From Branchiostoma lanceolatum (lineage: Eukaryota; Chordata; Leptocardii; Amphioxiformes; Branchiostomatidae): 64,000 nt of DNA. Shown here in pieces: positions 1-11,500 of this stretch. Position numbers and translations under genes: made by a program. The notes under the pieces are model-generated. The model was not told the origin of the DNA. It saw only the letters and a list, made by a program, of their open reading frames with translations, and did no database searches. Within the stretch, counting starts at the first letter, position 1, and each line of letters begins with the position of its first letter. The stretch lies in assembly GCF_035083965.1 (NCBI RefSeq), contig NC_089732.1, positions 10,803,424-10,867,423 on the forward strand, written 5' to 3'.

Positions 1-206
1 ATGGTTAAGGATGGATTTCTGACCAAACATTTTCATGCAAACGCGGTGGAACCGCGAAAATCTCGACATATCTGGCGTTCTACACAAGGTGCAGCACCGC
101 CTTTGGCGCACCAGAGAGATCACATGTCTCATGCGCTCTGGTCTGACACCACGGACACGCATCTAAACGAACGGCTGGGGACACATCGATGGTGTCTAAA
201 GGATAC

Positions 207-305
207 TTGTTGTACGGCACGCTGTGTCTCCGTATCTGGGGACTGAGACTCCTTGAGAAGCTGTAGAATCTGTTGAAGACCCGCCGGGTCAGGCTGCCAC
301 TCCAT
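207..305 (-). CDS. TNPO1: Transportin-1 (importin beta-2), first coding exon only
   Basis: Transportin-1 is a karyopherin that carries PY-NLS cargoes such as hnRNP A1 into the nucleus. This 33-codon exon starts [12 protein letters not shown] and continues through [13 protein letters not shown], very close to the N-terminal HEAT-repeat start of vertebrate TNPO1/TNPO2. The ATG at 305 has a strong context (A at -3, G at +4). The frame stays open upstream to an ATG at 416, but that extension looks like 5' UTR and matches nothing I know. The exon ends in frame after two Gln codons with a GTATCC donor at 206-201. The intron runs off the left edge, so more than 95% of the protein lies outside the window. 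TNPO1 and TNPO2 cannot be separated from this exon alone. Confidence 0.85.
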
Positions 306-1056
306 TTTGACTGATTCCGGCTTCTTTCCTCCAAGGATCGAGAAGTGCGCGCACTGCGCCTGCGCACCACGGCTGGATGGTCTCACCATGCTGTTTGTGT
401 TTACCACATTACCCAATAGCCCAAGTTTGTCCAGCTGCTAAAATCGCGTTTTTGAAGTGAAAATATATTAATTTGATCTTGGAAGTGAACTTTTTAATTC
501 ATTTTCCTCTTTATTTAACGATTAGCAAATATTCCTGCCTCTTTTAATCTTTGTAATCAAATCTAACTCCTCCATGGCCTCTGAGGATGCAGCTGCTAAC
601 TTACAGGTATCAATACCACTTATCACTGTTGGCAACATGATATCCCAGGATAGGAAATAAAATATGATTTTTAGTGGTGTGGATAAAAGCCATGTACATT
701 TATACATATCTCCATCTAAAACTTTATGTCCCAGAGAAACACCATAGATAATAAAAAAATTGACCCGGGTTTCTAGAGTTATTTTACTTTGGTCATTTTT
801 ATGTGACCACTTAGGTTTTACTGGAACATAAAAAACACTCAGCTACATAATTATTAGTCCATGCATAGTTTATAAAAAAAAATTTTGACAACATTATTGA
901 AATAGCTTGCAATGTAAAATATCATACTGGTGCTCATGCACACATCTCATAAAATGATCAAAATATGCTGATACAAAAATCTTAAGATATAAGATTATGG
1001 TGCTGCCTGGTGTACCAAGACAAAGAGGCAAACACTACTTTTGTGCACTTTACTTT

Positions 1057-1070
1057 TTTATTCTTTTATT
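1057..1070 (-). promoter_or_regulatory. Candidate polyadenylation signals for RMI2
   Basis: Two AATAAA hexamers on the minus strand (TTTATT at 1057-1062 and 1065-1070 on plus) lie about 755 bases past the RMI2 stop codon. They are the nearest canonical signals I noticed. The MITE at 1113-1358 would then lie within the 3' UTR. Confidence 0.3.
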
Positions 1071-1112
1071 CCTGAAATGAACAATCTAAACAATGCACTC
1101 AGTTAATAAATA

Positions 1113-1358
1113 TTAACCCTTAAGCTGCCAGGTTTTTTAGCCAAGTAAAAATCAAAAATGTTTGACCCCTGACCTCCCTCACGAAACCCGCGAAACACCC
1201 GGCGGCGCTAACTCCCCTAACTTCCCGGCTTCGCGCGCTACACGCACGCAAAGCTGTTTTGTTCTGGGGAATACCCTATCCCGGTTATAACCGGGTCCAG
1301 CACACAAGGCATATTTCTGTATCCCTAGTTAAGTCGGGACTGGCAGCTTAAGGGTTAA
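1113..1358. mobile_element. piggyBac-like MITE with TTAA ends
   Basis: A 246-bp element. The left end reads TTAACCCTTAAGCTGCCAG and the right end is its exact inverse complement. TTAA at both ends plus a CCC start is the hallmark of piggyBac-type elements (TTAA target duplication). The interior is GC-rich around 1190-1260 and has no ORF. Superfamily assignment is by terminus pattern only. Confidence 0.65.
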
Positions 1359-1821
1359 CAAAATATTAACAAAACACAAAATTAGGATTGTCTCAGTTTA
1401 TCATGCAAGACAATCAAGTTCTTCTACTAAAATGACATTTTGTAATAGTTGTGGGTCTATATCAAATATAGAATAAACACATTGATGTATAGAATACACA
1501 TCGCCATATAAGGAATATACATCAACATATAGAATACACACTACAATTGATAACAGACACATGTACCATATGAGACTTAATACATTGATTACCGACACAT
1601 GTAAAAACTAACTACCAACTTTCACAACATGAAGCATATCAATGGTATATCATTTTGATCATACAATCAATTGTAATAAAATATAAGTTCAGTAAATTAA
1701 ACTTATCAATATTTGTGAACGGCTGCAGGTGTATACAGTTAGCCTAAAGGAACCTGCCCTGAAAATAGTTTCTCAGTTTCTCATGTTGCCCAGGAATCTT
1801 TTAGGAAAATACTGCAAGTCC

Positions 1822-3923
1822 TCAGCACTTCTGCAGGTCCATGACCTCTAGGCTCCACATGACCTTGTGGTTGACGTGGTTGCTGAGATCCTGGACCTTG
1901 ACAGCCTTGAGGACAGGTTGGGTGCCACATTGTAGAACATATCCCACCACCATCACATACATGCCTGGAGAGAACACACAGACTGCATCTTTAATTGATG
2001 TGGAGACATATGAACTTTTCAAATTGTAAAATAAAAACATAAGGTTACTACAAGTTTTATTTTGCAAAGTATTTAACTATCAAGACCTCTACAACTTCAC
2101 CTTCACATACTGAATCACAGGAAAGACAAACACGGGTCGGCCACAGCTGTGGTTAAAAAACGTCTGACAGAATGACACAGAGCACTGGGAGGACCTTGCC
2201 AATTAATGACCGACCCAGCTGGAGATTCACACTGTCCAGGCAGCTAGAATCAGGAGAAGCTAGACTGATGCACAGCGCAGAAGAGAAGCAGATCCAGAGA
2301 AAAGAACTTTGCATGAGACCTGAATCAGCTTACAGATGTGTCCTATGTGGTAGAGACTGCCTTTCTCATATAGGAGTCTGTTTAGCCATAGACGATTAGC
2401 TGTAGGGCTGATATCAATTAGGATTTTACCATGGTCAATATTGACTGAAGGTCAGGCTATACTGAATTGCACCTGCCCAGCACTACAACCATTGATCAGC
2501 CTCATTACCCGGATATAGGTAACCACTGGCTGGGATTCAAGGTGAATATTCAAGGTGAATATTGATTTTGTCTAATGAATCCTGCAATATCGGACACTGA
2601 CTGTTATTGATAAACCTGCCTGTGGTGCACATAAATCTAATACTATTTTACGTTATGCCTGTTTGCACATGGAAATCTATAATGGACCGAAGGAGAAAAC
2701 TTGTGCAGTTTTCTAATTAGGCCACAGCTGGTAAATTTTATGGATGACATCCTCTGCAGACTCCAAATTTAATGTGAGTGGGTGCAAAAAAAACATGGGT
2801 AAAAAAATAAGATGACTAAATTTTCAAAATAGATACCATAAACGTTGTGACAAGAATAGAAGTGACAAAACATGGTATCACAGCAAACAAGTCTTAAAGT
2901 TTTATTCCTGTATTCAAGATGTGCACAAATTTAAAGTGACACCAGTGTGGTGGACTGGTATCACTTACCAAGTTGGCAACTACAGTAAAGGCCACCACAT
3001 TGGTGCAGCTTTTAAAAACTATCGAACTAGTTTCACTTCTACAACTACGCTCGTGGCTGCCTCACTAGTGCCACTTCTACAAGTACAATAAAGGCTACCA
3101 CAGGGCATATTTTCCCTTTTTTGTTTCTATATCAACCATTTCTGGAGGGAACAATTCTTTTTTTAAATCAGGCCAAAATTAAAGAGCGCGCTGATGTCAT
3201 CCATAAAACTTACTTGCTGTGACCCTAAGTAGTTCCTAATGTGGCATACTGTTGTACCTTTATCAAATTTGCTTTTAGCCTTGGGGATACTTTTGATCTG
3301 TTCAACTTTAGCAGTTCCTTGGCCATCATTCACAGTGAGCCAGTCTCCGGAGACATCAAAGTCCACCACAGTACCCTACAAAGGGTCAAAAACAGGGTGA
3401 GGAGGAGAAATGATTATTAAACTAATTACTAAACCTGCACATTCATCTACAAGTAATATGTGTTTCACACAACTGACAGGGACCTAAGACAACACATGTA
3501 AAACAATAAATTGATTTACCTTTGCCGGGACATGTAATTTTGCAGTTACGGGTATGAGTAAAATGAGTTCTCGTTTTAAGATGATGTGCTTGAAACAACC
3601 GTAGTACTGTACTGTAATGGAGGACAGCATATTTTGGCTCTGTGATGAGTTAACCACAAACATAAAACCACTGTGAATATTTCACAATTTATAGTACGCC
3701 AGTGATGAGTAAAATTTATATATAATGTTATTAGTATTGAGTATACCTGCACCCAGACCAGGCTGATGTCCCATGTTTTTGCAGACACTGGATTCAGTTG
3801 CACACGCCACAAATTTGTCCCTGCAGTCCCAACACTACTACTTGTAGCAGATGAAAGTTGTGTTCCTTCAGCGAGCTGTGATATGAAGACTTTCCGGGCT
3901 GGGACTTTCCACTTGTCCCCCAT
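1822..3923 (-). CDS. RMI2: RecQ-mediated genome instability protein 2
   Basis: RMI2 is a small OB-fold subunit of the BLM-TOP3A-RMI1-RMI2 dissolvasome, which resolves double Holliday junctions in the nucleus. Coding exons on the minus strand: 3923-3747 (59 codons), 3375-3258 and 1964-1822; phases are 0 then 1, and every intron is GT-AG. The product is 145 aa, against about 147 for human RMI2. Family landmarks seen in order: WRVQLNPVS and SLVWVQGTVV (first strands of the OB fold), the long second-exon segment ending in SKFDKG, and then GMYVMVVGYV, LKAVKVQDLS and WSLEVMDLQK, which align residue for residue with the C-terminal half of the human protein. The ATG at 3923 gives MGDKWKVPARKV. A retrotransposon fragment abuts the 5' side. 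Divergent from DNAI3, 1.6 kb away. Confidence 0.88.
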
Positions 3924-3938
3924 TTTCTCATCTGAAAA

Positions 3939-4492
3939 TCATTTGTTGCGAACATAACCAAACTGCGAATTAGCGCACACTGTTTAGAAATAGAAAAAGG
4001 TCGTCATAATAATGTACCAGCCACTCAGAGACGATGTCCTACCTGCAAACATACTGTTGAAGATGAATTCCACTTTCTTTTAACATGCCCCACGTACATT
4101 GAAGAGAGACAGACACTTATGAATGTTATCACCCGCAATGCAAACATAACCTTACCATCTAAGACAAGCCCAGAAATGTTCAATTTACTTATGTCATGTC
4201 CTGACGCAATTTCCTTGTACATAGGCCAATACATATCTACCTCTTTCCTAAAAAGAAATCGATTGATCTCTGATGCAAACAATTGATGTTTCCTGTGTAT
4301 CATGTAACATAGTTCCACATATGTATTCTGTATTACTCTTATTGTATACCGTAGTGTTTAGACTTAAGTTTTGTAGAATTCAATAGCATTGTTAATAAGC
4401 AAAGACATATATGTATTGACATTTTGTACTGTCTACGAACTTGCCATACATTGTACCCGTTACATTTGTTGTGCAATAAACTTTACATTCAT
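3939..4492 (+). mobile_element. 5'-truncated non-LTR retrotransposon, C-terminal fragment
   Basis: One frame is open from 3942 to a stop at 4284-4286. It encodes the C-terminal tail of a reverse-transcriptase ORF: a segment reading ITKLRISAH, then CPTCKHTVEDEFHFLLTCP. This C-x2-C...H...C arrangement followed by ...CP.Y is typical of the C-terminal zinc-knuckle region of many animal LINE-type ORF2 proteins. About 270 bases of 3' UTR follow, with AATAAA at 4475-4480. The unit is flanked by an 8-bp direct repeat TCTGAAAA (3931-3938 and 4493-4500), consistent with a target-site duplication. The reverse transcriptase and endonuclease cores are missing, so it is a dead copy. Its clade cannot be told from this tail. 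Confidence 0.7.
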
Positions 4493-5510
4493 TCTGAAAA
4501 AGTTGGGGGAGGGGGGTTCTTTTCGTTTTCAACACAATACAGCTTTTACAAACTTTATAGAACCATAGACATTCCTACAGGTTAAGCAATCTATCCACTC
4601 TACACAGATGTTAAAGTATGACACATAAACAACGACAGCTGACGAAAACAAGCTATTTGTCGTACCATGTCTCAAAACACAGATTTCAGTCGTCTCTTTG
4701 AAAATTGGCGCGGTCTGTAACCTTTGAACTTTTGTGTACTGGGGTACTTCCGGTTTCTTCTGATCATAAAAATACAATTTCTTGGCACATTTTAAAAGTG
4801 ACATGATTATGAAAAATGTAAAAATTCTATTCTAAAGCATATCAAGTAGTATATATCTCTCTATTTCAAATTTTAGTTAGGAAATTTGGTCAGCAGGGTA
4901 TACTATATCCCATGATGCAGCGCGATTGGAGTCCTGTCTCCAGGGTGACGGCGGGACGGAAAGATCGGGACGAAGGTTTGTGGTTAATTAACCAAATAAC
5001 CGGTTTGAGTAACTTGTTGAGACGTTGTCATTCATTACTTCTGAAAGCAAACATCCTACTGTACTTACCAGGTTCGTCTTATGCATTCTTTTCAACGTAA
5101 AAAGGCATGTTTCAAGCCACTGTTGACACAAAAATTGAGGGAAGAGAGTGGGAGGGGGGCGTTATAACAATAACCTAATTTTTGCTCATTTGTCACAACT
5201 ATCATTTAATTGTAGACAGAAATTTGTAATGTGGGAAGTACATCATACAAGTAAATGAAAACTATCTAGAACAAATGAAAATCTATCTATGTTGTATTTA
5301 GTGAGAGCAAGAAGGATAAGAAATAGATCTATTTTTTAACCTCCTTGGAGAGAACAATGTGCTTTGTTATTGTGTAGAATACACAGAAGTCCCAAGGAGG
5401 TTAAAAGAATTGCTTAACCTCCTTGGTAGTACGTACATATCCTAACCATTTCTGACATCTTGTTTACAGAATTTTGCTGAAAAACGCTGATGACATTTCA
5501 CTGAAGCGAC
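4493..5510. other. Head-to-head intergenic region RMI2 / DNAI3
   Basis: About 1 kb between the retrotransposon upstream of RMI2 and the DNAI3 start codon. It should hold the divergent promoters of both genes. I saw no TATA box at a convincing distance and no full RFX X-box. A 91-codon minus-strand ORF (4529-4804) matches no family I know and is not called. Confidence 0.5.
5334..5406. repeat. Small palindromic repeat upstream of DNAI3
   Basis: A perfect 15-bp inverted repeat (TTTTAACCTCCTTGG and its complement) encloses about 43 bp. A further copy of TAACCTCCTTGG follows at 5417-5428, only 83 bp before the DNAI3 ATG. It may be a MITE end or a hairpin in the 5' UTR or promoter. Confidence 0.55.
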
Positions 5511-8500
5511 ATGGCGGACGAAAACAATGAGGGCGGCGAAGAGAAGCCGTCGCGCACATCGAGCGCCAAGTCCAAGTCCGGTTCCAAACCAGGCACGCCC
5601 AAAACACCCAGGAGCAGGGCGGGAAGTGGAAGGTCGGGAAGTGGGAGGGCTGGAAGTGCCAAGGCCAAAGATAAAGGTATTGTTTCCTTTGATTAGTACC
5701 GGCAAACAACTTTCAAATTATGATATCCATCCTACGACGTACTAATAGTGCATCTTTGTATGCTATAATTATAATGGCTTGGCTAACTAGAGCAGGACTA
5801 GCCATGGCGACTACAGAAGGGCATTTTTGCTTCTTATTATATGTAACGTTAGTAGCTACTATATGTAATAACAAGCAAAAACGCCCTTCTATAGTTGCCA
5901 TGGCTAAAGCAGGACTTATCTTTTCACATATTTCTTTTCACAGCAGTTATTACCTGTTTGCATCGTACAATGCAATGTCACCACTTGTTTTGTACCTATC
6001 TTCAGTTTTCTGCAGTACCAGTACTTGTTTCCTGTATTCTGAAGAACTTGTTTATCCATGAGTATCTGTAATATCACTGCAAGCTGTCACGGCTCATAGA
6101 TAAAGGTGTACTTGGAGAAGAAATATTGGTAAAAAAAAAGATAAGCCATAATGTGAGAAATCTTCATACTGACATATAGACTGTCCTGTTTCCTACAGCC
6201 AAGAAAGATGACGAAGAGAAAACAGAAGAAGAGAAACCTACAGATGCACCAGCAGACGCAGCTGAAAAACTCTCAGGTTAGTGAGGTGTCCAAGTATAAC
6301 CTGGTATCCAAATCTATTATAGCTCCCAAGTCACTCTTCTATCCTCTCCACAAATATTTTCAGAGAGAACAGAACAGTCTAGGGAGCTATAAATAGTATA
6401 ATGATTGAATATACACAAAAAAAGCAATAAAGCAAAAAATTTTTAGTCAAGCATATCAAGCTGTGAATAGAGGCAGCAACAAGAGTTGCTATGTAAATGT
6501 AAACTGTTTGTTTCGAAATGTATGTAGCCAAGAAATGAAAATACAGATTTATATGCATAACCTAGAAATACTCATTTTTAATATTTCTTACAAACTATTT
6601 GTTTGAACACTCTTGAATGCATTGATGTAAAATCAATATAGTAAACATAAGAAATTGTACTGTATTCTTCTGAATTAATAGATGCAGCTTTTGTGATAGC
6701 CATTGTGATAACATTGTACTTTGTACTTCAAGGGATCATGAACTATATCATTATTGTACCTTGTTTCCAAACATAATTTGTTGTTACTTTTCAGCTCCAC
6801 CCGTTCCTGACGACATCACAGACATCATGGCCATCTTCCTGGCCTCCAAGTCTCAGGAACTGTTCGAGTGTCGTGCAGACGAGGATGTGACTTCAGACCA
6901 CCCTTACAAACTCCTCAAGAAAGAGGACATCATTCAAGACATGAAAACCAGAGCTGCTGTGTCTGACTTCAGTCCAGCAAAACAACTCGTCATGGTGTGG
7001 TTTATTAGAATGAAATTTTATGAAAAAACAGGGTTTTTTTGGACAGTTTATTAGAACTTTCAAAACTAACATTTCTTGCTTGTTGTTGTACAACATACAT
7101 GGTGGTGCCAATATCAGTCATGTTTGAATTGGCATCTCAGACAGTGTCCACATTTTCATTATCTGTAAGTTTTTCTTACAATGCTCAGTATTATGACCTT
7201 CTCACCATAACCATTTCTATTCAGCGAAATTGTCGAAGACATTTATCTATAGAGCTGGAGGAAAGAGGGCTTTATCAATGGCAAAACTTAAAGTAAAATA
7301 ATCAGGATAAGGCACAATGCTTTATTGTGGTGTCAACTGCATTGAGCACTGCTTATGTAGAGACCTAGTTATGTGCTTCAGGACCAACCTGTGCTATCAG
7401 GTAGTCCCGTAGCTTTTATGAGCCCGTAAGGGGAGTGGGTTGTTATCCACTGTGTCTAGACTCTAGGGCACATTATTGGTAGGCAGAGCCCAACCCTCTC
7501 CTAACGCCCCTTTTACCTCCCCATCTGAAGTTAGGTACCCATTTTTTACATCTGCGTGGTGTGAGGAAAGTTGTGAAAAAGTGCCTTTCCCAAGGGCTCA
7601 ACGTTGGTGGCATGTCAGGACATGGTTCTTGGCCAAGCTCCCTGGCGTTACGACACACGGCCCCAATGAGCTATCATACCAACAGCTAAAAGGACTACAT
7701 ATGACATAGATTTCTTCTTCCGAGCTGATATATAACTTCTAACAATAAATTCTGTTTCAGGACTATCCTGGGGAGGAACTGCTGCTTGTCTATGACTACG
7801 ATTTCAAGCACGGCCAGAACTTCTACCTGATCACTACAGAGGAAAGCAAGGACAGGATCTTGAACGTAAGTGGAGGAAATGTAGTTTGAATGGACAAGAA
7901 ATTCCCAAACAATTGACAATAGCCTTGAAATTTTCTCAAGGTTTCCAATATATCTCAATATGCCCTATGGGCCTGATTTAAAGCATGCTCTATGTCTGTT
8001 TCCAGTTTAATGTTGCAAGATCTAAAAATAATTGTCACAATGTTTCCCCAAAGGTTTCTATAGCTGTCACTTTTTCCAATCTAACTGCATCTACCAAAAA
8101 TGCCTTTTCTTATTTTTCTTGTTGTAAGAATTTCCATGGAAAGAATCTTCAAGTTTTTTCTTATTCATTCTCGAAATTCTTAATACAAACGTATAAAAAA
8201 GATTGTCCACTAGTTAAGAAAACATGAAAAACTGGAAAAACAAGAAATAATGTTTTTGTAGTGTGCAAGCGCCGGCATTGCACATTTATTGATATATTTT
8301 TGTATTTCAACAGCCTCCCAAGGCCACAGGTGAGGGTGGGGAGGGGGGTGTGGAGGGTGAGGAGGATCAGGTGGTCGAGTACAAACCACCTGTGCCCAAG
8401 GACTGGGTCTCATACGGCAGTGAGAAGGAAATTGCAGAGGAGGCTTTCGGAGAAACTCGTCCCAAGGTCTGACATTTTTCCTTGTATCTGTTGTAGTCTT

Positions 8501-11500
8501 TTTATTGATGTTATATGCAAATGTCCATTATCTATTGCTTGTGTCACTAGTTACTAGTAGTAGTAGTATGCATTTCTTGATCATTCTTTACTACTTCCTA
8601 TTCCAAAAGTTGAGAAAGGGAGGTTGGGAAATTTTCATTCATCTCCATCTTACTTGTATCAATCCTTTATGGTCAGGACTGACTAAACCAGCTCCACTGA
8701 TACATTGGTTTATTAAAATTTATGAAGACATTTTGAAGATTGAATTCTGTTATTTCCCATTCCTTATCATCTAAGAAATTTCTGCTTGTTTAAGCACTCC
8801 CCATAACTTACCCATGAACTATTTGAATGAAATAGCTCATTGTCCAGTCTAATTGCGATTTACGTGAACATGTAATCAGAGTTATTTTCCCACACATTCC
8901 TTATCCTTATAGAAAGTTTTCAAGATTGCAAGACCACGGCGTGAGTTTGGCGCCCCGGTCAACTTCACGGACCGGGACGTAAAGGACGTTAAAGATGGCT
9001 ACGTGGAGTGTACGCCATACGACGACAAGAACTATTCCCTCCATCTGCTAGAACTGGACAAGGCCACTCAGGCCATCGCTACTTGGAAAGACTGCTCCAG
9101 TCAGACAGACTGGTACGGTATTCCATATTCTTTCAGTAGCAGCCTACTTCTAGCCTGGTATCCATTCCTATTTTCTTTCCGTTTATCTCCATATTGTTGA
9201 CAGGTACTTTTTTCATAAACTTCAAATTCACCACAAAACAAGGCTCATCGAGAGTCACTAAAATGTTTTGGGTTACTGTACTAGAGCGTGATGACAGATG
9301 TTTGTTCACCTTTGACTTGAAAAGTTTAAGGTTGTACCCATGAGGGAAGCAATCACAAAGAAGTTTGTTCCATCATTTGATAGGTTTACTGCAGGGAGAA
9401 AATAGAGATGTATACAAGGCCTAGTTTCATTGTCATAGCTTTGGTACATGTACCATCCTTTGTAGTTTACAGCTGGCTCATTCTGTTGTTAGCATAGTAA
9501 AAAGAACGAGCCAGCGGTAAACTGCAGAGGATAGCACCCAGGCTGCAACTTTCAATCTTTGTGAGAGTTTTCGCCCTTCCAATGTGTAAATCCTAGTTAG
9601 GCAACTGTTGCAAATACAGTGCAGATTAGCCTGAGCCTTCTCGTACATGATCTATCAATAAGTATAGTTCAAAGTTTCAACATGACCTGACATGCATGAA
9701 GACGGAAGTGGGGTCCAAGGTTATTGCGGTTACTGGGGCAACAGTGACTCTTACACTTCTTGCTAGTGTCAAGGTTCTTCACAACTTCTTCAAACTTTCT
9801 TTACCATAATTGACCTGTTCAGTTGTATTCATAAAGTATCATAACACCAAAGACATTACCGGTAACTTCACAATCTGAATATTTTTTATTGTCTGTATAT
9901 CATGCTGAAGCATGTTTTAATCTTTAGCACACCGAAGTAGCCATTGGACATCCCATTCTCTATTGGTTACAGAGTTAGGCAGCAGGGAGAAAGTTAAGAA
10001 AATATGTGATACTGTATACTGTCTTAAAGATCACCAAATGTTTTGACATTCTCATACATAGTTTCCAAGACAATTTACAGTAGTTATCATGATTAACCTT
10101 CTTCCTGCTGCCAAACTCTGTAGCCAATAGAGAATGGGGTGCCAAATGGCTACTTCAGTGTGCTAAAGGTTAATGTTTGTCTTAACCCCACAGGAAGTAC
10201 CCACGCAATGCTGTCACACAGTATCAGCCAAGAGAGTTCACAGAGGAAGAGAAGGAAAAACTCTCCACCTCTAAGGAAGTCAAAGTCTTCATTGAAGGAT
10301 CAATTCCAAGGTAAATACATTTAGGAGATGATAAGAACATAGAAACATATCATCTACATTATCAGGACTCAACAAACTGCAAGTTGCAGTTGCCTAAAGA
10401 CATCATGCAATTTTGCTAGGGAAAAAATTCCTGGGTAAAAGGCCTGGCTTTTTAATCAGAACTAACCTAATTATAGGATATTCGGAGTTTCTTATTACAC
10501 AACCAGGTAATCTCACCTGCTGACGTTTCGGTGTCTGTCAGACACCTTCTTCAGAGCTTCTGACTGGAGTACTGCTTCTCACCGCTATAAGTAGCCGATG
10601 TAGGTGGCGCTTTTGTGGCGAGAACGTAATCCCAAATATGGCTGAGCTTGTATCCCCCCTCGTCTCGGTTCATCACTGGTGATGACTTCCTGATCCATAC
10701 TGCCTCTTTAATCCAACGAATGCGTCTGTTGTCCTCTCTGTCTATTACTTTGGCCCCCTCCCAGTCAATGACGCAGTTGTTTCTAGCAATATGGTCCGTG
10801 ACTGCAGATTTCTTCTCTTCTTGTTGTGCCTGTCTTTTCTGGGATCTGGTGTACTTGACCGCATCCATGTCGGTAGCTTCCTTTTTGTGTTCCTTGAGCC
10901 TAGTTAAAGGGAACTTATAGCGGTGAGAAGCAGTACTCCAGTCAGAAGCTCTGAAGAAGGTGTCTGGCAGACACCGAAACGTCAGCAGGTGAGATTACCT
11001 GGTTGTGTAATAAGAAACTCCAAATATCCTATATGTTCTACCAACCTGATGAAATTATTTTCGGTAACCTAATTATAGTGTACCAATGCTAATGTTGTAG
11101 TAGGGTAGGAACAATGGCTTGGACACCGTAAATTTGTTTATTTTCACGGGGCCATAGACTGTAGATTGAGGAAAGGAGGTTTTCACTCAGTGTTTTAAGT
11201 TCGCAGTTGAAATAAGTCTGTAGTAATAATACATTTCAAAACACATATCCGTGGCGTCATGAATGTGCAGTGAAGATATCACTGCAAAGACCGCAAAGAT
11301 AAAACCAACCAACAATAAATGTCAACACCATATTGCTAACATTACCCTTTTCTAACAGATTTGAGCTGGCGCTGCAACAGAACGAGATAGTAGACGTGTT
11401 CTTTGACGACTGGTTAGCCCTGGCCAGCGATGACGCCACGTTCGGTAGCAAGTCGGATGGCCATCTGAAGGAGTACCAGTCCTTCACTGACCTGCAGTTC

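Larger units (their letters stand above)
306..1821. other. Spacer between TNPO1 5' end and RMI2 3' end
   Basis: AT-rich non-coding DNA that must hold the TNPO1 promoter and 5' UTR (just right of 305) and the RMI2 3' UTR. It contains one clear small transposon (1113-1358) and two candidate polyadenylation signals for RMI2. No convincing coding potential was seen. Confidence 0.6.

Noticed and set aside
129..416. N-terminal extension of transportin from the ATG at 416
   Set aside because: Known transportins start at the MEWQ/MEYE-type Met; the upstream residues look like translated 5' UTR, and the ATG at 305 has the better context.
4025..4318. 97-codon minus-strand ORF opposite the retrotransposon tail
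   Set aside because: Antisense shadow; the plus frame carries the recognisable C-x2-C...HFLL.CP motif.
4529..4804. 91-codon minus-strand ORF as an extra RMI2 exon
   Set aside because: RMI2 is already full length from 3923, and no phase-compatible donor/acceptor pair joins the two convincingly.
5885..5915. X-box-like sequence GTTGCCATGGCTAA in DNAI3 intron 1
   Set aside because: Two mismatches in the second half-site, and it lies inside a palindromic MITE arm, so RFX control cannot be argued from it.
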